Shown: positions 60,501-64,000 of the stretch, piece after piece | Layout of the letters: each line of letters begins with the position of its first letter | How positions within the stretch are numbered: the stretch's first letter is position 1 | NCBI GenBank assembly: GCA_025024175.1 | Contig: QCXZ01000064.1 | Span: 19,158,001-19,222,000, forward strand | Origin: Rhyzopertha dominica | Taxonomy: Eukaryota; Arthropoda; Insecta; Coleoptera; Bostrichidae | Length of the DNA stretch: 64,000 nucleotides | Direction of reading: 5' to 3' | Notes under the pieces: model-generated | Seen by the model: only the letters and a program-made list of their open reading frames with translations | What the model was told of the DNA's origin: nothing | Databases searched by the model: none | Position numbers and translations under genes: made by a program

Positions 60501-62792
60501 TGGGTCTAATGGCATGGGGATTTTTCAACGACCATACATGTTCATTATGGAAGTTTGTTATGCCATCCCTAGTAAAGCATGATTCATCAGACCAAAGAAC
60601 AGGTGAAATAAAGGTTATGTGCATTTTGCTGGAGAATCCATTGGCAAAATTCTAATCGCAGCTGGTTATCTTCAGGATGTAGTGCTTGTACGCTTTGACG
60701 ATGATATGGATGTAAGACCGCTTTATTTAAGGTTTGCCGCACAAAATTGTGTGACAACTGTAATTGATTTGCTAGCCGGCACGTACTAAGTGAAGGGTTC
60801 TCCAAAATAGCATCTAAAACATTTTCATCTTGTACATTTATTTCATGGGGACGAACATGTCTCGGTGCCGGATGACCCGTTGTCCTAAGTCGTCGAAATG
60901 ATGCACTAAAAACTGACCTAGCAGGTTGATGTTGATTTGGAAATCTACGTCCATATTCTCGTGCTGCACGTCGAGTATTACCATTACCTAATCCATAGAT
61001 GTAAATAATGTCTGCATATTCCGCAGTCGAAATTTCATACATAATTTTGACATACATATTTTGACAAATAAATATGGATTTGACTTAAACATACATAGGA
61101 CATATGTTCATATAACATTTTTTACTTAAAGTATCGTCTTTATTCATCTGTTCAAGTTTAGTATAGAGCTTATAGATCACCCTGTATGGTGCATATTCAG
61201 GACTCAAGTAGCTTAATATAAAATCACTTTTACAGACTTCAGGATAAATAACTGAGTATTTTTAATAATTAATAATTAAAGTACAGTAAAGTAAGTAAAG
61301 TACTTTGAGTTGATTTATAAATTCATTAACAATTCCATTTCGGCCTTAGGTAACTCTTATTTATTGAATTTGAAAAATCTGTAAAATTAAAAAACAACAC
61401 TGTTAAGGAAATATTTGAGATGACAACACTCTAACATAGGATAATACAAATCATTGGGTACTGTATAAAACAAGCCAAAACAGTTTATTGTATTGGTGAC
61501 CAATTCCTTTAATATAACTTTTCAATTATATTTGTATATAATAATTGATGTGATTTAATTATTATCTTTCTATATGCAGTTTGATTCATTTACAAGCAAA
61601 TCATTTAGCAGTGCTTAAAGTAGAGGATCTAGACATCATAAAAAATGTCTAGATTCTAGAGAATCCTTTCAGGTTCTAACCAACACTAGGTTTTCTGGAA
61701 ATAAATTAAATTCAGATTGAGAAAATGACTAGTTTTTGTTATTCCACCTTTTTGTTTGAATCAGCTCAAATTTTCGATAATCTGCTCATTGTATCGTTAA
61801 TGTCCACCAAGTGTCATCTGTAGACAGCTTAAAAATTCAGTCACTAGAGCGCACCTTTGAAATCTGCTTCACAAATAATTTCTGTAGTAGGTATGATTTG
61901 CTGCTTTCAGATCAATTTTTATCACTACGAAGTATTTATCTGCATGCTCAAATTGTGTGCACCATTTGGCAAAACAGAAGGAAGGAACAGGAATTTGGTT
62001 TTATCATTTTTGAAACAATATAACAGAGTCAGCAAACCCAGTCAGACAGAGGTTGAACATTGGTATAGTGCATTTCCAGATACCCAAGCACTAGATCCGC
62101 TTTCAGAATGGAGACTTCCTTTTATACAGTTACTGTTTACCAATGATATCTGGAATATAATTCGACCTGAGATAACTTTGAAGACTTACAAACACTGGTT
62201 CAATGTAATCGATACATTGGCATTGAATAAGGATGATATATGCTGTTTTGCTGTAAAGGAAGTGGTAAGTCCATTGATTTAATATGAATACCATTAGTTA
62301 GGAATGTATAAACAGGTATCTAGCAAACAGCTGAAAAAAGGCGATCTTAACGAGTGGGTTGCTCACCCGATGCATCAAGATCTATTTGATGAAATTGAAG
62401 AGTGCATACAGAATGTCACAGATTTGGAAAAGGCTACATCTGCTCTATATCATTTGATGAGTCAAACTCCCAATGGTATGTTTATGATGCATAAAAATTT
62501 CGTGTGCTAAACGTTGTTTCATTAATAGGTGCCGATCAAGTTAATGCTGCAAAAATGTGTTATAAATATGCCCTAAAATACAAGCAGCCAGGCACGCCCG
62601 ATATTGAAAAAGCATTCAACAAAGTCCATTTGAAGTACATAAGCTACTCAGCAATGCATATACTTCATTTGAACCAGTTAGCAGATAAAAAGTATTTGGA
62701 GTTGGTAACACAACCAAATGAATTGATTGAAGCTTTGTATATGGACGAAAGAATAATAGAAGCTGCAAATGGTATCGTGTTACACTTCCCAG
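36015..62792 (+). CDS. rod: Rough deal / KNTC1, RZZ complex kinetochore subunit (17 exons, C-terminus beyond window)
   Basis: Rod assembles with Zw10 and Zwilch into RZZ, which builds the outer kinetochore corona and, through Spindly, recruits dynein and Mad1-Mad2 in mitosis. Exons, all GT-AG: 36015-36152, 36206-36450, 36513-36833, 39080-39276, 39331-39773, 42858-43028, 43364-43468, 43531-43845, 43895-44308, 44371-44504, 44605-44713, 52415-53179, 53242-53309, 57115-57885, 61911-62264, 62316-62475, 62529-62792. They total about 1,658 codons. Identity rests on collinear blocks resembling human KNTC1, including PEKRLERLLRKGAFEEAEKF, SVPWSKELQKIAEESLV and NINFYHYEV-like steps. Family layout is an N-terminal beta-propeller then a long helical solenoid. 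Every exon joins in phase except within exon 12, where one base is missing. Introns hold most of the span and are full of transposons. Confidence 0.93.
37021..37342. mobile_element. Tigger/pogo-like MITE in rod intron 3, TA duplication
   Basis: The left end CAGGGGTACCTCAATATACG and the right end in reverse complement, CAGTAGTACGAGTTTAGTTC, share CAGT/GRGTAC termini next to TA on both sides. Repeated GAGATACGAG words lie near both ends. CAG-type termini with TA duplication fit the Tigger/pogo group. It is 322 bp with no transposase. Confidence 0.65.
37345..39079. other. Rest of rod intron 3, no element named
   Basis: AT-rich intron. A short minus open frame (38420-38665) is not similar to anything I recognise. 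The pieces could be a heavily decayed transposon, but I cannot support that. Confidence 0.4.
39080..39773 (+). CDS. rod: rod exons 4-5: end of propeller and start of the helical region
   Basis: Exon 4 (39080-39276) reads IMYLGLDDIGKLVRICSKTY and continues to YIQLYNNP. Exon 5 (39331-39773) continues in phase from a split Gly codon: GFEIVFSLKLATDAELITLE, then the strongly conserved TTPEKRLERLLRKGAFEEAE with KFSKTYGLDINIVKKAKAQ. The latter corresponds to the PENRLSRLLHKHRFAEAESF segment of human KNTC1, the junction from propeller to alpha-solenoid. Exon 5 ends in phase 0 at GTAAGTTT. Confidence 0.92.
40420..42660 (+). pseudogene. LINE (CR1/jockey-like) fragments in rod intron 5
   Basis: At 40420-40700 the plus strand gives broken RT blocks: a D-T-L-H-H-D-T-L-L-E-K-L-type block, an SYLLNRKQYV-like block, a GVPQGS-like region decayed to APGNGSGPFLL, then LFVLYINDFN. 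At 42180-42270 it reads VRFLGVCFDKHLKWNIHIKN, the late RT/thumb block (FLGVxIDxxLxWxxHI). Sequence between about 40700 and 42170 is unrelated or too decayed, so the LINE may itself be interrupted. A 61-codon frame at 41899-42084 lies in that gap. Confidence 0.65.
42858..44713 (+). CDS. rod: rod exons 6-11: helical solenoid, middle part 1
   Basis: Six exons with short introns. Exon 6 (42858-43028) reads FELIMNNGNTQYNIPEWTYF, like the TTFYGAFG...SSWIEFL segment of human KNTC1. Exons 7-8 carry SLPLFIKWLCDEIYEIEVKH. Exon 9 (43895-44308) carries FLQKFLHKFLLDSHFVPDEI and ASVPWSKELQKIAEESLVHS, the clearest match in the gene. Exon 10 reads MKRFISYIIRTNEPTLLEDI. Exon 11 reads LTEALSLLDGCSPEEAFHCC. Phases are 0, 0, 0, 0, 0/2 and 2/0 and join cleanly. 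Composition is alpha-helical throughout. Confidence 0.93.
43093..43170. repeat. Small hairpin in rod intron 6
   Basis: CATTAACCACCAGTTG pairs with CAGCTGGTGGTTAATG 46 bases downstream (15 of 16 positions). It could be a MITE remnant or an intronic hairpin. No element ends were identified. Confidence 0.55.
45405..45800 (-). pseudogene. Penelope-like GIY-YIG endonuclease fragment, pair A
   Basis: The minus strand runs from an RT-endonuclease linker (NIAGLVTKVIRTF-like with frameshift) into VVYCVECQNCNNVYVGQTSQ, with the Y-x2-x-C-x2-C and YVG motifs of the Penelope GIY-YIG domain. It then has WLSSRVNLHKSDI and ends in an INKKSDTQKLSNI-like tail. RT is absent, so the copy is 5'-truncated. It is similar to the C-terminus of pair B but clearly diverged (for example VECQNCNN against LTCVSCGK). 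Confidence 0.75.
46379..46405 (+). ncRNA. Hammerhead-like core, pair A right terminus
   Basis: CTGATGA (46379-46385), one extra T, GTCTT-AAATA-AAGAC (stem II), then GAAA. The inverse copy at 44907-44933 has CTGATGA, T, GTCTT-AAATA-AAGAT, GAAA. The following GCTTGGC could form a two-pair stem III, but A rather than U follows, so the cleavage-site end is not canonical. No stem I partner is evident nearby. Confidence 0.35.
46513..46568. repeat. (AT)n microsatellite between Penelope-like pairs
   Basis: About 55 bases of nearly pure AT dinucleotide separate pair A from pair B. Similar tracts stand at 51525-51555 and 51957-51977. Penelope-like insertion into AT-rich simple repeats is plausible, and the tracts could also have grown from target duplications. 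Confidence 0.9.
46575..49165 (-). mobile_element. Penelope-like element pair B, left (longer) copy
   Basis: Minus-strand copy with a nearly intact RT plus endonuclease frame and the 3' terminal region down to the (AT)n tract. It joins the right copy head to head at about 49165. It extends about 190 bases further 5' than its partner, to an open frame still reading IIPRYIFLEFEKRLKVSFNK, so the true N-terminus is cut off at the junction. The 3' terminal core is CTGACGA (46698-46704), A, GACT-loop-AGTC, GAAA. Confidence 0.88.
47013..49165 (-). CDS. Penelope-like reverse transcriptase with GIY-YIG endonuclease (N-terminally truncated)
   Basis: This protein would copy the element's RNA at a nicked target. 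The open frame runs without a stop from the junction to 47013, about 715 codons. Penelope hallmarks are in order: RIYGNPKIHKPDIPLRPIVS (residues about 180-200 counted from 49052), FVYENNFYRQIFGCAMGSKL with SPILAQYVMD (around 320-345), the catalytic FVDDLILLL (around 372), then VVYCLTCVSCGKNYVGQTSQ (around 572-590) as the GIY-YIG nuclease, and HKSDITTKRDRCALAEH. Cys residues flanking the GIY block are kept. Being undisturbed by stops, the insertion is young. No start codon is visible in this copy because the 5' part is missing. Confidence 0.9.
49197..51135 (+). pseudogene. Penelope-like RT + GIY-YIG frame, right copy, one frameshift
   Basis: Open from MTLALGPKFSYKTTIKDIHM with the same RT blocks as the left copy (YGNPKIHKPDIPLRPIVS, FVDDLIFLL), then a stop at 50766-50768. 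The cause is an eight-A run at 50744-50751, where the left copy has seven. The next frame resumes SNLFSHLKLKIPLKFQSGLV with YCLTCVSCGKNYVGQTSQWL and ends SPDLLN at 51135. The substitution MGSKL to MDSKL in the palm block changes a normally invariant Gly, so this copy would be inactive even if the extra A is a sequencing error. Confidence 0.88.
51432..51456 (+). ncRNA. Hammerhead-like core, pair B right terminus
   Basis: CTGATGA (51432-51438), one extra A, GACT-AATAA-AGTC (stem II, 51440-51452), GAAA, then GCTTGGCAAT. The stem II helix here is GACT/AGTC, against GTCTT/AAGAC in pair A and GCCC/GGGC at 25489-25519. The pairing is kept while the bases change, which is what a selected RNA helix would do. 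Confidence 0.4.
51619..51689 (-). tRNA. tRNA-Thr(UGU)-like gene, possibly pseudogene
   Basis: Minus strand, 71 nt. The acceptor GCCCTGA pairs with TCAAGGC with one mismatch. The D arm TAGCTCAGTGGTAGAG fits box A. The anticodon stem TTTGA/TTAAA has loop CTTGTAT, putting TGT at positions 34-36 (Thr). The T arm CCGAG-TTCAAAT-CTTGG pairs fully and fits box B. The cloverleaf is near complete, but the acceptor mismatch and palindrome context suggest a transposon-borne or pseudogenised copy. No CCA is encoded, as normal in eukaryotes. No clear T-run terminator follows. Confidence 0.6.
51795..51862 (+). pseudogene. tRNA-Thr-like pseudogene, mirror copy
   Basis: Plus strand, 68 nt, the inverted partner of the gene at 51619-51689. 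Box A (TAGCTCAGTGG) and box B (GAGTTCAAATC) are intact and the T arm CCGAG/CTCGG pairs perfectly. Three bases are lost from the anticodon arm (TGAACTAGTATTCAAAA), so the five-pair stem and loop cannot form normally. It is likely non-functional. Confidence 0.6.
51926..52414. other. Remainder of rod intron 11
   Basis: Contains a short (TA)n run at 51957-51977 and AT-rich sequence to the exon 12 acceptor (TTTTCTTCCAG). Nothing else was recognised. Confidence 0.5.
52415..53309 (+). CDS. rod: rod exons 12-13: solenoid middle part 2, with single-base frameshift
   Basis: Exon 12 (52415-53179) opens YAMNCFKILTAIYNRLEKGN and is helical and uninterrupted to GLQLAKN, where a stop follows at 52973. From about 52966 another frame carries on with equally protein-like sequence, ALLGAEQTDLSSCIEVLIWA to FSIFLNYN, and ends at a GTAAGT donor. 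The break falls in a run of six A (52966-52971). One further A would restore the frame and also make the exon-12/13 splice phase correct. Exon 13 (53242-53309) reads QFPFPDLKYFSGYAFDRLPL. Either an assembly homopolymer error or a true frameshift allele. Confidence 0.88.
53310..54056. other. First part of rod intron 13, nothing recognised
   Basis: Plain AT-rich intron sequence without coding or terminal-repeat signal. Confidence 0.45.
54061..55504. mobile_element. 1.44-kb TTAA-flanked non-autonomous element in rod intron 13
   Basis: The left end AGGCGGGTTTAGGCTTGTAA pairs with the right end in reverse complement, GGCGGGTTTAGGCTCGTACG, and both continue GCAGAA. TTAA stands outside each end (54057-54060 and 55505-55508). 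Subterminal GCAGAAGTTYG words repeat on both sides. No open frame of note. TTAA could also be read as a 3-bp TTA duplication of a Harbinger-like element, so the superfamily is left open. Confidence 0.75.
55509..57114. other. Rest of rod intron 13
   Basis: No transposon protein was recognised. A short hairpin, ACCTCCACATG/CATGTGGAGGT, lies at about 56270-56301. The end is a pyrimidine-poor tract leading to the exon 14 acceptor. Confidence 0.45.
57115..57885 (+). CDS. rod: rod exon 14: long solenoid exon
   Basis: A single 771-base exon, phase 0 at both ends, after a 3.8-kb intron. It reads DQLINAIKQLPHTIYTLCIE through NEFFKMAPQELVKALILNSN and LTVMQLQDFARDYNLNIQKL to LTLVNSLWEQ. The block PQELVKALI...DFARDYNLN lines up with LTKKDLIKALVENIDMDTSL...YCSTFQLD of human KNTC1, in the region leading into the Rod C-terminal domain. 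Acceptor TATTTCAG and donor GTAAGTG are canonical. Confidence 0.92.
57953..58394. mobile_element. TIR element in rod intron 14 (19-bp perfect ends)
   Basis: AAGGTCCTGGATCCAAACA at the left end is repeated exactly in reverse complement at the right end. The two interior halves are not alike, so it is a TIR element rather than a palindrome. It is 442 bp with no coding frame. No target duplication was recognised and the superfamily is unknown. Confidence 0.6.
58960..59465 (-). pseudogene. Decayed DDE_3-like (Tc1/mariner-group) transposase core in rod intron 14
   Basis: The minus strand starts MNFIVVSDNAPYHSV, the second catalytic Asp block (V-x-D-N-A-x-Y-H). It later reads LQNQGHTVLCLPLYRQDLNT with IKLIW (the L-P-x-Y-x-x-D-L-N-x-I-x-x-x-W block holding the third acidic region) and ITAKEWRNFV. 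Stops and frameshifts separate the blocks. The first catalytic region was not found. It is the same family as the N-terminal fragment at 29121-29515. Confidence 0.65.
59619..59772. mobile_element. Harbinger-like MITE, TAA duplication
   Basis: GGGCCGGTTGCACAAACGTG at the left pairs with GTACCAGTTGCACAAACGTG (right end, reverse complement), continuing AATC on both sides. TAA flanks both ends (59616-59618 and 59773-59775). A 154-bp unit with this terminus and a 3-bp T-W-A duplication fits PIF/Harbinger MITEs. Confidence 0.75.
59911..61184 (-). mobile_element. Mariner-like element (DUF4817-type transposase) in rod intron 14
   Basis: Long inverted ends: AACTTGAACAGATGCATAAT ... AAAAATGTTATATGAACATA at 59920-59980 recur inverted at 61092-61160. 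The right end runs on to CACCCTG with TA (61185-61186), i.e. a CAGGGTGATC terminus. The outermost left end is diverged. It encloses a transposase on the minus strand. Confidence 0.8.
60085..61057 (-). pseudogene. Mariner-like transposase, broken
   Basis: From 61057 it opens with EYADIIYIYGLGNGNTRRAA and REYGRRFPNQHQPARSVFSA, the paired HTH region of DUF4817-type transposases, then LSTCRLANQLQLSHNFVRQT. A frameshift near 60610 precedes LWSDESCFTRDGITNFHNEH (first catalytic D). One in-frame TGA follows near 60498, then VDVWGGTFNN and ANMWYQHDGAPPHRGREVTT (second D). After GNGGPVSW the third-D region is missing and the frame jumps to a basic C-terminus with VQRITRSLVRRCELV. The lesions are few, so death is fairly recent, but the internal deletion removes the third acidic residue. 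Confidence 0.85.
61187..61910. other. End of rod intron 14
   Basis: AT-rich intron sequence ending in a TGCTGCTTTCAG acceptor. Nothing else was recognised. Confidence 0.5.
61911..62792 (+). CDS. rod: rod exons 15-17: beginning of the Rod C-terminal region
   Basis: Exon 15 (61911-62264) opens INFYHYEVFICMLKLCAPFG, matching the DPYDYEMIEVVLKVIE segment of human KNTC1 just after SGILHKL. It then reads WRLPFIQLLFTNDIWNIIRP, matching TRLPFHLIFFGTAQNFWKIL. Exon 16 (62316-62475) reads DLEKATSALYHLMSQTPN. Exon 17 (62529-62792) reads HILHLNQLADKKYLELVTQP and NELIEALYMDERIIEAANGI, matching the KLNTEEYLRVIGKPAHLIVSLYEH segment. It ends with one dangling base at a GTAAGG donor. About 450-500 further residues, including the C-terminus, should lie downstream of the window. 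Confidence 0.92.
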
Positions 62793-62899
62793 GTAAGGAA
62801 GTTAATTTTTCCGCATGACGTTTGTTACGAAAACTACTATTAATATTATGAAGTACATAACTTTGCTACTAGGGGGCCCATTTGATATAGTCTACCTAA

Positions 62900-63206
62900 A
62901 AAGTTCCTAAATAAATAAAGTACCGCAATAGTCCGCCACTTTGGAGCAAAATAGCGGCGGGAAATTTAATTATTACTAAAGGAGGTGGGAGAGGGAACCA
63001 AACCTGACCTTAAGAATGAGAGAACTGGCAGATATCAGGCTTTGATGCAGTGTTTGACTTTTTCCTAGGTAATTGCATCACGTTTTATGCATCAGAACTT
63101 TATATGTGACAGTTTTATAATCTTTAATGTTAAATTGTATTGGTTTGGTTCCCTCTCCCATCTTAAATGGCGTACGATTGCGGTACTTTATTTATTTAGG
63201 GACTTT
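62900..63206. mobile_element. Palindromic MITE in the rod intron after exon 17
   Basis: AAAGTTCCTAAATAAATAAA at the left matches AAAGTCCCTAAATAAATAAA (right end, reverse complement), continuing GTACCGCAAT. Inner blocks GGGAGAGGGAACCAAACC also face each other. The left arm carries about 30 extra bases. No coding frame. Confidence 0.75.
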
Positions 63207-63873
63207 AAGTCTTCCAGATAATTGATTATATCTCCGAAAAATCTAATCGCCACATTGGTCTAAAATACACCTATTAGAATCCCTATTTACTTGTTTACTA
63301 ATTTTATTTAAACACTTTGGATCAGTTTCTCTTCTCTTCAGCATTTAGCAAACGATGGCCCATTTTAAACCGGTTTTCAACGTTTTTCAATATAATTTCA
63401 AATCATTTAAAATTTATTGTGAATGTGTAACAGTAGGGGATGCTATTTAAGAAATTTCCCATATATCTTAAAAAAATTAAATACATGTGAGAATTATAAT
63501 GTGGATGACACCATGCCTTCTAGTGGCAATACGGAATCATCGGCTCGTCTCTGTGGGCAACTAAGACATAATTATGTTATTATTAAATGAAATATATGCC
63601 TATAGATTTCTCCATTGTTTATGACAGCTCTTTATTTCAACAAGACATATCTGAAAACCAGAAAAGGATATCGATTTTAGAGTTATAGTAAAAATAATTG
63701 ATTGATATTTAAGGATGAGCTATTTTCCAATTTCATGTACAAGATTAGCCTGTGTGGAGTAAATAGGTAGTAAAATTGAACACATTTACTTATAAATAAC
63801 CATTTATATTACTCTTGTTGATAAAGTGTCGGATATATCTTGCAGATTAATATGTTGTTCTAGTTTCAATCTA
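63207..63873. other. rod intron, nothing recognised
   Basis: I searched for the next conserved rod block after exon 17 and found none, so the following exon lies beyond the window. Confidence 0.5.
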
Positions 63874-63999
63874 TGTACACTGGAAGACTTTATTGAAGGA
63901 ACAGCTAGCATCATTATATGAAGTGTTTAGCAGTAAAGATCTCTTTATTTACCTGATAGTCACGCTAGCCGTTTCTTTATTTAAGTCTTTGAGTGTACA
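63874..63999. mobile_element. MITE with TGTACACT-type inverted termini, copy 2
   Basis: TGTACACTGGAAGACTTTAT at the left pairs with TGTACACTCAAAGACTTAAA (right end, reverse complement), then AAAGAAACGGCTAGC. The core AGCAGTAAAGATCTCTTTA matches the copy at 4845-5061. This is the more compact copy (126 bp). Confidence 0.75.
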
Positions 64000-64000
64000 G

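Noticed and set aside
63207..64000. The next rod exon
   Set aside because: No frame in this stretch resembles the conserved block expected after exon 17.
1..64000. CRISPR arrays, operons or bacterial genes
   Set aside because: No regularly spaced direct repeats; spliced host gene and eukaryotic transposons throughout.

Overview
The window reads as AT-rich arthropod (most likely insect) nuclear DNA. It has one recognisable host gene, split by long GT-AG introns, in a dense bed of dead transposable elements. The host gene is the orthologue of rough deal / KNTC1, the large subunit of the Rod-Zw10-Zwilch (RZZ) kinetochore complex. It lies on the + strand from a start codon at 36015 to at least 62792. 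Seventeen exons are visible, about 1,658 codons, against roughly 2,100-2,200 residues in fly and human. The C-terminal exons lie beyond the right edge. All splice phases agree except inside exon 12, where one A is missing from a run of A at 52966-52971. That is either an assembly error or a real lesion.

The left part (1-35 kb) holds no host gene I can support. It is a patchwork of decayed elements: a jockey/CR1/I-like LINE on the minus strand (2.2-4.3 kb), an RTE-like LINE (5.3-8.1 kb), a TTAA-flanked TIR element (12.4-13.3 kb), a mariner-like element carrying a nested solo Ty3/gypsy-type LTR with ATAT duplication (15.3-16.8 kb), a 1.5-kb palindromic element (18.3-19.8 kb), Penelope-like fragments (20.2-20.8 kb), a LINE C-terminus (24.1-25.4 kb), and a pogo/jerky-like transposase split by a hAT-type insertion with a perfect 8-bp duplication (25.6-28.2 kb). 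It continues with a DDE transposase fragment (29.1-29.5 kb), a P-element-like element with a THAP start exon (30.4-31.3 kb), a hAT element with a perfect 8-bp duplication (31.9-33.0 kb) and a Tigger-like remnant (33.3-34.3 kb).

The rod introns are equally loaded. Intron 3 has a Tigger-like MITE. Intron 5 has LINE fragments. Intron 11 (44714-52414) holds two Penelope-like pairs, each made of head-to-head inverted, 5'-truncated copies and bordered by (TA)n tracts, followed by a palindrome carrying a tRNA-Thr-like gene in each arm. Intron 13 has a 1.44-kb TTAA-flanked element. Intron 14 has a TIR element, a decayed DDE transposase, a Harbinger-like MITE and a mariner-like element. The intron after exon 17 has two more palindromic MITEs.

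The most unusual things are the tRNA-bearing palindrome, hammerhead-like cores at Penelope-like termini whose stem II changes by paired substitutions between copies, the repeated head-to-head Penelope architecture, and the single-base lesion in an otherwise well-preserved rod gene. Family assignments come from recognisable motifs read by eye; no search was run.
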